The position numbers and the translations under genes were made by a program. Source: Vigna angularis (taxonomy: Eukaryota > Streptophyta > Magnoliopsida > Fabales > Fabaceae). From it: a DNA stretch of 64,000 nucleotides. The DNA is taken from contig NC_068971.1 in NCBI RefSeq assembly GCF_016808095.1, forward strand, positions 34,643,631 to 34,707,630, in the 5' to 3' direction. Position 1 is the first letter of the stretch. Each line of letters opens with the position of its first letter. Below are positions 33,201 through 40,422 of this stretch, piece by piece. The notes below the pieces were generated by a model. That model did no database searches. It was not told where the DNA came from and saw nothing but the letters and a program-made list of their open reading frames with translations.

Positions 33201-34490
33201 CTATTAATAGATGAGAAATAGTATTACGTGTCCCTCACTAATTTTTTTAAAGTTATCTCTCCTTTCTCTTCTCTACCTAAAACCAATATTAACTATTTCT
33301 TTATCCATCTTCACCATCCTCTCAACCTACAAGCCGCCACCCTACTGTGTAGTGCCTTACCAGCTTCCAAAGTAGTATTGTATGACTGTTTTCATTTGGT
33401 TTTAGTTACTGGTTTTTTACATGTTGATAAATTGTATATGATCATGATACAGTTGTCAAATGTAGTACCCATTAAGGATGGAACTGAAGTACCTCAGACG
33501 CAAAACTTAAAGATTGGAGGCGCAGCAACAGAAAGCATTGGAGTTGAAAATGACACCTGTATTGATATCTCGGAGAATTGTTTTTCTCCTGACATGGAGG
33601 AGGAATGTTTTCAGCATGAAGATAAAGATGGACAAGGAAAAGTTATTGCACTCTCTACAGCGAAGGTTGTAAAGAAAAAAAAATATCCAACCTCTTTCAA
33701 TGCTATTCTAACATGGATAAAACAAAACTAAAGTGAAAAAGAGCTATTTCAATGTCTTTCCAATCAATATAATCCTCGCTAATTGATCGATAGGGCAATG
33801 GAGAGGTGCTAAAACTGCCTACTGGAGCTATTGATGCTCCACTTCTGGGCTATCCAATGTCAGAATGGAAGCCACGTCCCAACAAAAAGGTGAGCTTGTG
33901 ACAAATATTTCAAAGGATGTCTGTTTTGATAAGGTTGTGTTGCTTTTCCTTTTTGGCTGTAAGTTTCAATTTTAGCATTCTTGAAATTACTTATGTTTTA
34001 GAAATTATTATTATTACTACTACTATTTTCGACAAACAACAAATAGCAAGCCACGTTTGTTTTTTTTTACTGCTAAATAAGCTAAATTAAACGTGTACAG
34101 TGTCTTCTGGTGAGCCTTATACTCAATTATTTAATGATGCATGCATGATTACTGTAGCTTCTAAATTTATATTTTGACCACTTTCTCTGCAACTATTATC
34201 AACTCTGCTTTCTGTGTTGGTTCTAGGTCAAGGAGGAGATCAAGCTAGAACAGATTGAACCATCGGACAATCTTCCATCCCTTTTTGTTTTGGACAATAG
34301 TGAGAAGCTAAAACTAGCATCTGAAAAATCAGACCCACAGAAGAAACCCGTTTCAGGTTCAGTTTCTACCTGCTCCCCTGTTGGGGTTGTAACGGTAATG
34401 TCTGATTCAGACTCGGAGGATACGCCGCAGCTAAAGAACTCCAACAACTACCCAGGAAAAAATTCTCTTGTGCCCAGGAAAAGAAGATAA
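288..34490 (+). CDS. RRP6L: RRP6-like exosome-associated 3'-5' exoribonuclease (RRP6L1/RRP6L2 type)
   Basis: Homologue of Rrp6/EXOSC10, the nuclear exosome's DEDDy exoribonuclease, which trims rRNA and snoRNA precursors and degrades aberrant nuclear RNA; plant RRP6L1/L2 also act in chromatin silencing. Exons: 288-755, 4385-4543, 6292-6450, 6529-6612, 18188-18267, 18416-18466, 21996-22104, 26710-26792, 26938-26983, 31710-31797, 31901-32073, 33453-33665, 33794-33889, 34227-34490. All junctions are GT-AG; 2073 nt gives 690 aa. A PMC2NT-like region covers about residues 1-130, the exonuclease about 205-370 and the HRDC domain about 378-470. The catalytic set is intact: D211 and E213 (VDLEHN), D268 (HGADRD), Y335 and D339 (YGREDTHY). 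The tail is acidic, then basic (RKRR). Intron 4 is 11.6 kb. The C-terminus is shorter than I recall for RRP6L2 and decayed coding sequence follows the stop. L1 versus L2 is not settled. Confidence 0.9.
1317..1545 (-). pseudogene. Possible fragment of an unidentified protein-coding 3' end
   Basis: In intron 1 of the RRP6-like gene, the minus strand reads like ordinary protein: [15 protein letters not shown], then, after a one-base frame change near 1460, a run containing [12 protein letters not shown] and ending NNPPWVL-stop at 1317. I do not recognise the family and no start is visible. It may be the 3' end of a captured or retrocopied gene, or chance. The rest of intron 1 (756-4384) shows only the TRIM and AT-rich sequence. 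Confidence 0.22.
3526..3880 (-). mobile_element. TRIM (terminal-repeat retrotransposon in miniature)
   Basis: Two diverged direct repeats of about 120 bp (about 3526-3645 and 3761-3880) share 'tagaaaat', 'aatctcacaa', 'cttatata' and 'ttagtcaat' in the same order. They flank about 115 bp of non-coding DNA. Just inside the right repeat the minus strand has TGATATTAGAGCC, close to the initiator-Met PBS TGGTATCAGAGC. Short LTRs, a PBS and no coding capacity fit a TRIM, read on the minus strand. Related fragments lie at about 3045-3320 and 22496-22690. Boundaries are approximate and I saw no clear target duplication. Confidence 0.6.
5164..5848 (-). mobile_element. Miniature copia-type derivative in intron 2
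   Basis: The right LTR is 5642-5848 (207 bp, TG..CA, ending ttacaaca). A left copy starts at 5164 (tgaactatgtaagg), matches for about 100 bp, then loses similarity. About 330-380 bp of non-coding DNA separates them. Left of the right LTR the minus strand has a mutated PBS (AGCATCAGAG). The family matches the LTR at 21638-21849. It is a deletion derivative without coding sequence. Confidence 0.5.
7127..7279 (-). repeat. Left (3') LTR of the copia element
   Basis: 153 bp, TG..CA ends, next to the polypurine tract. It differs from the right LTR at about four positions, all A/G or C/T type as read by eye. Confidence 0.93.
7287..7505 (-). pseudogene. Copia RNase H C-terminal segment, downstream of the gypsy insertion
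   Basis: The minus strand continues the RNase H domain broken at 12736: [20 protein letters not shown], then [14 protein letters not shown] and a stop (TGA) lying in the polypurine tract beside the LTR. Together with 12741 upward it shows that the gypsy element landed after the DNQAA motif. Confidence 0.88.
7511..7841 (-). repeat. Left (3') LTR of the nested gypsy element
   Basis: 331 bp, TGATAGG...CCTATCA, apparently identical to 12405-12735. It follows the polypurine tract in element orientation. Confidence 0.95.
7831..12357 (-). CDS. Ty3/gypsy chromovirus Gag-Pol polyprotein (RT active-site mutant)
   Basis: 1508 aa in one frame, starting 48 bp inside the 5' LTR. Order: Gag (about 1-300); zinc knuckle [14 protein letters not shown]; protease [12 protein letters not shown]; reverse transcriptase; RNase H ([20 protein letters not shown]); integrase with an HHCC finger ([10 protein letters not shown]...CAVCQQHK) and a DDE core ([25 protein letters not shown]); and a chromodomain near the end (WPAKILERR...[15 protein letters not shown]). 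The last codons read through the polypurine tract as a glycine run into the LTR. The RT box reads [10 protein letters not shown] where the family has a D-D pair, so the first catalytic aspartate is tyrosine (codon TAT, near 10127). An S-R-Y also stands where S-G-Y is usual. The frame is open but RT should be inactive, so copying would need help in trans or the mutation came after insertion. Confidence 0.93.
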   Translation of the reverse strand: MENDTVVRLEAIEITMEGMKAESAAVRRDLQQIMRVLGTRVNPPEGSSDDSSVNDNRHQVVRENENGGNGNRGEEQKLWRKRIELPTFDGDEPLSWLNRAERFFDIQKVMSDEDKVEIAYVSMEGSAAYWFTFWKEKARNRSWDGLKAAMINRFGGGFRGTVFERLASLRQEGTVEEFVRNFEVLTGQTRGIPEEQVLGYFLAELREDIKGQVRIQNPPDLTEAMRVARDVEDAMVRAQGGFASGFRMNSAGVRSSGGVIRTDPIRNPANQGGRVETAGNARRDGGIANANTRLNIAGGNDNRGRMVRNLPYPEFLKRSKEGRCFRCGGPFAPGHRCDEKSLRVLVLAEDEEEEVGEEPETQGETLLELSAYSAEGLTSARTLKLTGMIGEKRVVVLIDSGASHNYIGRKLTDELALKVTDTPAYCVSLGDGHRRMTRGRCEKVTVKLEEVDVEEDFYVFELGGVDVILGVAWLAKLGEVSTNWGKMTMVYKVGDKKICIRGDPSLSRQVVNARSLFKLVEADSGAVVWTLCKVEEENCSEWDNDMTEEQKRQLQAVLQAHYPVFREFQGLPPNRNREHRIQLKEGVDPINVRPYRYPHLMKGEIEKQVEDMLKAGIIRPSTSPFSSPMILVKKKDESWRFCVDYRALNKATVPDKFPIPVIEELLDELTGARYFSKIDLKSRYHQIRMEEGDVPKTAFRTHLGHFEFLVMPFGLTNAPATFQSTMNELLRKYLRKWVLVFFYDILVYSSTWEDHLVHLDGVLRLLEENGWVANQKKCEFGRRRIQYLGHQISEQGVEMDGDKTKAVVEWGEPRSLKALRGFLGLTGYYRRFVAGYGKLARPLTELLKKGKFDWSEQAKQAMDTLKAAITSAPVLALPNFEQEFHIECDASGGGVGAVLTQNKRPIAFFSKALSTGSLSKSIYEKELMALVLAIQHWRPYLVGRKFTVHTDQRSLKYLMEQRITTQSQQNWLAKLMGYDFEIVYKKGSTNRAADALSRRDEGEMEEGELQFISRPFWQDFNDILREVEENVTLQKVIADLKQDSNSHGAYTLENERLHYKGRMVISSSSVWIPKLLDEFHVTKTGGHSGVYRTYRRIAQSLYWVGMKMTITEFVASCAVCQQHKYLAANPQGLLQPLPIPQAVWEEISLDFIVRLPKSQGYDAIMVVVDRLSKYAHFMALKHPYSAKTVADVFTKEIIRLHGIPVSMVSDRDPLFLSIFWKELFKRQGTQLKMSTAYHPETDGQTEVVNRIVEGYLRCFCSEQPKSWYAMLPWAEFWYNTSYQGAARCTPFEVVYGRAPPSFSRFIPGETPMEAVAQDLITRDEALKQLKYHLNQARELMKQQADKKRREIDLKVGDWVYLKIRPHRQSSMPTRLHPKLSARYFGPYKVLQQVGSVAFRLELPESSRIHSVFHVAQLKKAVGDHGIEKMLPEELQADGPAFWPAKILERRQIQKEDEVCHQVLVEWQTGGKEGATWEDQATIQEQFPEFNLEDKVMDGGGGGGGVMIG
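12405..12735 (-). repeat. Right (5') LTR of the nested gypsy element
   Basis: 331 bp and apparently identical to the left LTR, so the insertion is recent. It is followed by the tRNA-Tyr-like PBS on the minus strand. Confidence 0.95.
12736..15972 (-). pseudogene. Copia gag-pol remnant (zinc knuckle, PR, IN, RT, RNase H)
   Basis: From 15972 leftward: zinc knuckle [14 protein letters not shown], protease [14 protein letters not shown], integrase zinc finger ([10 protein letters not shown]...CESCQLGKH), integrase core (HSDIWGP, later [13 protein letters not shown]), RT ([14 protein letters not shown], then [13 protein letters not shown]) and RNase H ([19 protein letters not shown]), cut after DNQAA. 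Lesions: a frameshift near 14960 in integrase; a nonsense codon at 14016-14018 where a tryptophan codon is expected; a frameshift near 13650 in RT; and the gypsy insertion. The capsid-like Gag (UBN2) region that normally precedes the zinc knuckle is absent: only about 365 bp, mostly leader-like, separate the knuckle frame from the LTR. RT keeps YVDD. Confidence 0.9.
16338..16490 (-). repeat. Right (5') LTR of the copia element
   Basis: 153 bp, adjacent on its inner side to the Met-type PBS. It is followed directly by the target duplication tagag. Confidence 0.93.
16532..17907. mobile_element. Non-autonomous hAT-type DNA transposon
   Basis: Perfect 18-bp terminal inverted repeats, TAGACATGTCAAAGTGAG, lie at 16532-16549 and reversed at 17890-17907. 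Near-perfect 8-bp target duplications flank them: gtactgag (16524-16531) and gttctgag (17908-17915). Both ends carry repeated subterminal 'ggctca'/'caaccc' motifs. The 1376-bp interior has no transposase; the minus-strand frame at 17215-17517 is low complexity. It starts 41 bp after the copia element. A relic of similar subterminal sequence is at about 22691-22765. Confidence 0.82.
19900..21849 (-). mobile_element. Copia relic: 5' LTR and gag fragments in intron 6
   Basis: The 5' LTR is about 21638-21849 (TG..CA, 212 bp). Next to it on the minus strand is TTGGTATCACAGC, a Met-type PBS. Further left, gag pieces survive: [10 protein letters not shown] (about 20990-21020), then [10 protein letters not shown] and [12 protein letters not shown] (about 20110-20250), with stops and frame changes. 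No pol or 3' LTR was recognised. The gag is cut by the gypsy LTR 20307-20920. The rest of intron 6 (18467-19900) shows nothing I recognise. Confidence 0.7.
20307..20920. mobile_element. Compound gypsy-type solo LTR inside the copia gag relic
   Basis: Starts TGATAGGTTTC and ends CCTATCA, flanked by the 5-bp duplication gaaac (20302-20306 and 20921-20925). A second CCTATCA end lies inside at 20599, followed by gtttc and a different LTR-like sequence. The two halves (293 and 321 bp) share architecture but not close sequence. It may be one solo LTR inserted at the edge of another, or a recombined two-LTR remnant. Confidence 0.65.
22496..22765. repeat. TRIM-family LTR copy followed by an hAT subterminal fragment
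   Basis: 22496-22690 matches the intron-1 TRIM LTR family ('aggtgaggtttgcaccc', 'cttatatatta', 'ttaatgtggga'), without a partner. 22691-22765 ('ccaccacaggtt', 'ggttaa', 'gttgattcac') resembles the subterminal part of the hAT at 16532. Confidence 0.5.
22772..23100 (+). mobile_element. Gypsy 5' end: LTR, tRNA-Tyr-like PBS and start of gag
   Basis: The LTR is about 22772-22973, the PBS 22976-22993 (TGGTCCGACCTGTCGGAT), and a short gag-like start follows at 23007 ([11 protein letters not shown]...). The gag is truncated after about 30 codons and copia sequence takes over. A second copy of this LTR lies at 25235-25434 in the same orientation. The PBS type matches the other gypsy elements here. 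Confidence 0.7.
23144..23939. repeat. 398-bp tandem duplication of copia LTR plus 3' coding end
   Basis: 'tgattgatccctctc' starts at 23144 and again at 23542, a 398-bp offset. The copies match with few changes through LTR, polypurine tract and end of RNase H until about 23536 and 23934. This is a local tandem duplication, not two insertions, because no target duplication separates the copies. Confidence 0.85.
23144..25234 (-). mobile_element. Copia relic: 3' LTR, RNase H and RT
   Basis: From right to left on the minus strand: pre-RT linker ([12 protein letters not shown]), RT start ([12 protein letters not shown]), [35 protein letters not shown], RNase H ([26 protein letters not shown]), then the element end, PPT and an LTR ending at 23298. 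Several frameshifts and stops break the frame (one near 24290). The left 400 bp is tandemly duplicated. No 5' LTR lies to the right; a gypsy LTR abuts at 25235. Confidence 0.8.
25235..25434 (+). repeat. Second gypsy LTR of the 22772 family
   Basis: About 200 bp closely matching 22772-22973 in the same orientation. Its left edge abuts copia coding sequence directly. It may be the 3' LTR of the truncated gypsy element or a separate solo LTR. The following sequence to 25790 is AT-rich with nothing recognised. Confidence 0.7.
25792..26300 (-). pseudogene. Copia protease-region relic
   Basis: The minus strand reads [20 protein letters not shown], the copia protease motif with the active D-S-G changed to D-L-G and a decayed DHISGN box. 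Upstream minus-strand sequence to about 26300 is frame-broken. It may belong with the RT relic at 23144-25234. Confidence 0.55.
27244..28815. mobile_element. Long LTR-like unit (solo LTR?) in intron 9
   Basis: Starts TGTAAGACCCC and ends GGGATGTTACA, the terminal pattern of long plant gypsy LTRs (TGTAACACCCC...GGGATGTTACA, from memory). Length is 1572 bp and no coding sequence is seen. Flanking pentamers gatat and aatct do not match well, so any target duplication has decayed. It contains the minisatellite at 28150-28375. Confidence 0.5.
28150..28375. repeat. Minisatellite, unit about 30-37 bp
   Basis: About seven imperfect tandem units built on 'caggtccccatgactgctatg', with variants 'catgtctccatgaatgctatg' at both edges. 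Units are joined head to tail without unique spacers. Confidence 0.85.
28957..31530 (+). mobile_element. Copia gag relics with two LTR families (intron 9)
   Basis: A 66-bp similarity ('gaataggc...ttgtacctatct...ctagaggtg') at about 28975-29040 and 31336-31400 marks diverged outer LTRs; 'aaggggaagt' at 31320 looks like a polypurine tract. Between them are a gag start ([20 protein letters not shown], about 29450-29530), then an LTR 30375-30538 followed by a PBS-like TGATATCTAGAG and a frame-broken gag ending in the knuckle [14 protein letters not shown] (about 31083-31125). All frames are broken. It is at least two superimposed copia remnants. Confidence 0.65.
32980..33290. repeat. Purine-rich repeat with inverted segment (intron 11)
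   Basis: Two tandem purine-rich units ('gagaaataaag', 'gaagagatggggag') are followed at about 33235-33290 by the pyrimidine complement ('ttatctctcc', 'cttctctacctaaa'), giving an imperfect inverted repeat. It may be MITE-like. Intron 11 otherwise shows nothing recognised. Confidence 0.35.
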
Positions 34491-34822
34491 AATATGAGCC
34501 AAGGTCTCAGTCTGAATTTTTATCAAATCTTGTGACATTGTTTTCAGAAACAACTTAAATAGAGAGGAGCTGGAGACAACCGAAGAAGAATCCAGTGGCT
34601 TTTTAGCAGCTTTCTTTTGACGTTGAAGTGGAAAGGAGACATGTCTCCCTTTGGAAAGGACATAGAAAATGCATTTTGCCAGAGCGAACGTGACTCTAGC
34701 AAAATCAAAAACTTCAACCCTAAACGTGGGGAAGAAGCAGTGATTTTTTGACAAAGTAATTGCTGCGAGGTAGATGTTGGGTGTTTTCAGCTTCTGGGAT
34801 GCAAGGGCAGCATTTGGGTGAT
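34491..34822 (+). pseudogene. Decayed C-terminal coding remnant of the RRP6-like gene
   Basis: Past the stop, RRP6L-like C-terminal segments persist in different frames: FDVEVERRHVS (about 34615-34650; relatives have FDYEAAR..V.FG), SPFGKDIEN and SSKIKNFNPKRG (about 34650-34740), then FSASGMQGQHLG (about 34785-34820; relatives end near FPASGNRSATFR, from memory). At least two frameshifts and a stop separate them. Alternatively this is 3' UTR. Confidence 0.5.
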
Positions 34823-37157
34823 TAACTGAAATTAGGTTGCAGCATTATCTTCCATTTACAGAGAAAAACTGGTGTTGCCATTATCGGTATCTTTGAATAG
34901 TAATGAAAAATATGAAAAACAGCTATATTTCATTTTGCAGTTCAAATCTAGATAGATGACATTATCTTGTACAGAAAACAAGTTATTAAAATACAGACGC
35001 TTTTCATGTATTTTGTTTCTAACAAAAAAAAATGTATTAAAACTTAAAGTTGCTTTCATAAAAGATGAATTCAAACTATTTTCACAAAAATAAATATCAA
35101 TTTAATTTATAACAATCTTCTGTAATCTTCTTTTATAAAGACTTCAAATAGAATATAATTTTTACTGTATCATCCTACTAATTAGTATGTTATGACAATA
35201 ATAGAATGAACTCTTGTATATATGGCTATGTAAGTTTTGTAGAGAGAATAAAAAAGTAAATTAGTTTTAACCCTTACAGTTAAATATTAACAATTAGAAT
35301 ACTAAACTTTTTTGTGTTTCAAATAATAATAAAAAATATTAAAACGACATTGTTAGAAAATTGAAGTGTGTGGAAAATATAAAAAGCATATTGCTAATAC
35401 AAATTTTATTGTATTTTACAAAGCTCTGATATTTACGATGTAATAATTGTGCATCAAAAGTTAACACTAATATAAACTACATATTTATCTGAGCGATGTG
35501 CTGTTTCCTTGATTTTTTATCTATTTTAAATACGATATTTATCTATTTTAAATGAATGTCAGAGACAAATGATTTCAAAATTTTGGAGGATATATTTTTT
35601 TACAGAAACTAAAAGCAAAATTTATACATTTTATTTAGACTAAACAATAATTTACAATTTTAGACAAATTTAAAGTTTTACACAGAGAACAGAGTAAAAA
35701 ACATATAATGAAAATTTAATTACTTCATTAGTTTTTGTACATGTACAATACAACTTTATTCTTTATTTTTATATTTAAAAATGATTCATTATAGTCACTA
35801 GTGTAGACACTAAAATGTAGAGTTTGTTATGATCCATCTTTTAAAAACATTTAACAATTGTTAGAGGTATTAAGTTGTTTCTTGAGAATTTTAGCCTGAG
35901 ATGTTGAATATGTTTTTTTAACCAAATCAATTCGATTCAGCCTCAGTACTTGAGCGAGCAATGATACATTGTTTGCGAGACTATTAAGAAATCAAATTTG
36001 GACGAAGGAAGATAGCAGAAGCTAAGGTAGATTTTCTGTCATCAACATTACACATGGACGTTATTGAGAAAGGAGTATGCGAAGACCATAGGAAGTAGTG
36101 CTATTAAGATATATGAGGTTCTCCATTTTAGCTTCTCAAACCATTGTCTAGGATTATGTTTCAGACCTTTCTTCTTAAGTTGTTATTTTAGTTTCTGTCA
36201 TTAGATGCATTAAATATAGTGTAGTGAATAGTGTACAGAAAAATTGCTACAAACAAAAACTGAAAACGTAAAGTTCAAGAAATTTAATTACAGAAAAATA
36301 AATTACAAAAGATCAAACAAAAACTGATAAAATAAATTTACGACAGCAGTAATCTAAATTGCTACAAACATCATTGTTGATTTTGTCGGTATCTTATTCG
36401 CGATATGTTTACACCACTTTGAGATCTAAACATAAGTATTTATATATAAAATTATAAAAACAAGTTACACTAGAAGGATGATTAAACGAAGAAAATATTA
36501 AAGACTATTTTTTTTTTCTTTGCCTAATAGAGAACCATACAAAGAAACTAAACATTTTTCAACTTTTAGGAATTAAAACCTTTAAACGGTTAAATATTTA
36601 TCTATGCGTCGAACATAAGCTATAACAGTGTGCACACAAAAGCAAACACATTTTAGATGCCTTTCATATTCATTTTTATACTTTTACAAGTTTTTGTTAA
36701 GTAGTAAATTAACAAAGTTCTAAACATAATCCACCAAGTTTTAACATTTGAAAATAAGAGCAAATACGTAAATTAAAAATACTATGATTAACATAAATGA
36801 ATATAAAACAAAAAAATATTTAAAACAAATAAAAAATGTGAAAGATAAATTTAACTAAATTATAAGAGTAATAGTATAAGGAGACATTTTTACCTTTGAC
36901 ATAAAATATAATAATAAAATAGTAATAAAAGTGTAAGTATTTGTAATTTTTTAACTATATAAAAAATAAATAAAAATAATATAGTTTTTAGGTGCGTCAA
37001 ATAATATTTTGAAAAAGTTATGCATTCGTAACAGTTTTCGATAAGATGAAGTGATAAAAAAAAAATAAGAGTCTCTTTCAGGCAAAGGCTGCAACATAAA
37101 AAGGGAACATAAGCTGTGACCAACCAACAAAAAGGACCTTACACTGAAAAACCCACA
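34823..37157. other. Intergenic AT-rich DNA between RRP6L and UKL
   Basis: About 2.3 kb of strongly AT-rich sequence with no convincing frame, RNA gene or element. It must hold the 3' end of the first gene and the UKL promoter, but I see no clear TATA box or motif that fixes either. Confidence 0.5.
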
Positions 37158-40100
37158 ATGCCTGAAGAAACGACGTCGATTGACTACGTCATGGAGGCCG
37201 CATCTGGGGCCCACTTCTCCGGCCTTAGACTCGACGGCTTGCTACCTTCCTCCGCCACCGCTTCCGCCGCTCCTGATTCAACCCTAGCCCCGGATTCCCA
37301 CCCCAATCGCCCTTTCGTTATTGGTTATTATTCTTCCTTTTCTCCGCACTTTTCCTTCTTTCAGTGTTTCAATTCCAAAATTAAGCGAATGCGATTCACG
37401 TGTGTGTAGGAGTTTCCGGAGGTACTGCCTCTGGGAAAACCACTGTCTGCGACATGATCATTCAGCAGCTTCACGATCACCGCGTCGTCCTAGTCAATCA
37501 GGCACGCTTTCATTCTCTTTCCATTTTTTTTTAATTTAAATTTATAATAATAATTATTATTATTTAATTGATCTTTTGTTTAAAACCGTAGAGTAAACAA
37601 TAGAGTTTCAATTAAATAACAAATTATGTTTGTTGACAAATGATAAAGAGATGTGCCAAACCTTTCTTTTGATTTTGTCATGATGTTGAAGTGATAAAAT
37701 GTAAGATGGGAAACTTCACTATTATCAAGAATTTTAAATAATCTTTATGTAAAAATCAAGTGAAAGAAATAGAGGGACTGTTATTTTTGTTTCAGAAACT
37801 ATGAGAGACTGTCCTAATATCCTTGCAATCAGTATTACTGTCATTTTAGTTCTCAAGATATACAGCTTACTTTCGTTATACTTCCTCCGTTCCGAAACAG
37901 TGTTGTACAATAGCTATTTCAGCAATTTAGTTCTGTTCCGAAACTATAGTTGTTTTTCAAATCTAAGCTACCCTTATTAAAACATTAAATTTTACAAAAA
38001 TGCTATATTCAGTAGGGGTATTTTAGTCTATAAATGTAATAGTTAAGGTTTTCCTGATTATACTAAGCTAAAATAACTATAGGTTTGGAATGGAATGTGT
38101 GGTTCCTGAACTGTCATTATATTTTAGTAGTAAATACTGCATTTTGGATTTCAGAAATTTATTTGACATTTTTTTATTTTATTTCAGAGACTAGTACTAG
38201 ACGCTTTCCAATTTTGGGCACTAAAATAATTTACTTTTTTTTGTTTGTATGTATAGGACTCCTTTTATCGTGGGCTGAGACCGGAAGAGTTGGAACGTGT
38301 TCATGAGTACAATTTCGATCACCCTGGTAATTTTCATTTCCGTTTAAACTCACTGGTTGACTTGAACGAGTTTAGTTTAGTTCACTCAGTGAATTCAGTT
38401 TCTTTGTAGATGCTTTTGACACCGAGCAGTTGTTAGAGTGCATGGGGAAACTCATTAGTGGCCAGGGCGTGCACGTTCCCATCTATGACTTCAAGAAACA
38501 TCAGCGTTCTTCTGATAGTTTTCGCCAGGTTTCAACCCAAAAGAATGATGTCATTTTGTTTTTGGTTTGTTAGGATTTCTTTTAGTTGATATGGTGCTCT
38601 TTGCTTAGGTTAATGCCTCTGATGTGATTATATTGGAGGGGATTCTTGTATTCCACGATCAGCATGTGCGGGATCTCATGAACATGAAGATCTTTGTAGA
38701 CACAGGTTTGTATCTTAATCATTCAACAACATTAGTCATATGAAAGGTTTTAAAATGCAGTTGTGTTGCAGTGATGCAATCTTTGATGTTGTGGAACATT
38801 GTGGATAAATTGTCTGCGATTGTGGATGTAATGTGGTTGTGGAGAGTCTGAAAACCTTAATTTTAATCTCAAAATTGCGGTTGTAGTTAGTTTTTCAAAA
38901 CATAGTTGACATGGAAGCTTACAAATTGTTTATGAAAAACAATGTGGAGCTATAGTTACTAATTAATTGTGTTGTGCTTCTGTGGATGCTTGGTAAAATA
39001 AACACTGGAAGGCACTTAAGAATATGAAAGAAAGAAACTTCTACAAACAACTAATGCACAGCATAGTTGCTGAGACTGTAGAAATGGTCAATCAATGAGT
39101 TTTATTGTTTCATTATTACAGCAAAGCATGGTGTTTTTTGTTTTTAATTGGATGGACTATATAGATGGTTTCTTGGACAATATGTAGAGGGGAAGAGTAG
39201 ACTACATTGCATTCTTCATATTCCTATGGAAATATAACTTTCCCTCTCCTCTTCAAAGGAATAAAATTTAAGTAAAAACAAGGTATAACTGCTTTCCTTT
39301 GGCACGAACAATACCTTAGAATCGGATGCTATATTCCGATGTTCGCATTTCCTGGAATAAAATTGCAAATGTTGAAACATACTATTGGATTAGTATTTTA
39401 TATGATAATGGAAGTTCCAAGCTGTGTCTAATTTCATCATTTGTTATTAACTACTTACAGATGCTGATGTGAGGCTTGCTCGTAGAATTAGACGTGACAC
39501 AGTTGAGAGGGGCAGGGATATAAACTCTGTTCTTGAACAGGTATGACCAACGCTTTAATTGGCAAGCATGGCTTTACAGCAGCTGCCTTATAATGACAGC
39601 ACTTCTATCAATTTTATCTTTTTGAGAAAGTTTCAGTGTGAACAGAGAGAATTTCGTAATCCCCATGATGTGTTATCACTAACATTATATATTTACCCGT
39701 AACTGCTTGTAATGCTGTTTTGCAGTATGCAAAATTTGTTAAGCCTGCATTTGATGATTTTGTTCTACCATCAAAAAAGTATGCCGATGTGATCATTCCT
39801 CGTGGAGGTGATAATCATGTAGCCATTGATTTGATCGTGCAACATATTCGGACAAAGCTTGGTCAACATGATCTATGCAAAATATATCCAAATGTCTATG
39901 TTATTCAGTCTACGTTCCAGGTATCCTTAAACATAGCTTGTCATTTTTTATTTTTCTTTCTCCACTTCTAATGATTTTAAATTTGGGGAAACATTCAGTG
40001 ACACATTCATACTTCTCACACAAATCGATTAGTTACTTAATGAACCATAACAAACCCTTGGTATCAGTTTTTTATTGTTGGTGAAATTAAAGCGGAAAAT

Positions 40101-40334
40101 TATCCAGTTTTACATTTTGCGGATCATAGGAATTATTATTTCAATGAAACCAAGTACTTTGTTTCATTATGAATGTCCAAGAAAGAAATAAGAATTATTT
40201 TGACAAGATATAGCATGAAGATATTCTTTCTTTTATTTGAATTTGGATACATGCCAAATGACACCATTTGATCCATGGAGCTAGTTGACCTCACCTAGTA
40301 GGATGCGACTCTTAGTTGTATTCAAATTCAAATT

Positions 40335-40422
<88 letters not shown>

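Noticed and set aside
33228..33452. N-terminal extension of RRP6L exon 12 into upstream open frame
   Set aside because: The tatcatgatacag acceptor at 33452 gives the family-like reading and correct phase; upstream codons are not protein-like.
37116..37157. Upstream in-frame ATG for UKL at 37116
   Set aside because: The family N-terminus starts at MPEE (37158); the 14 extra codons have no family support.
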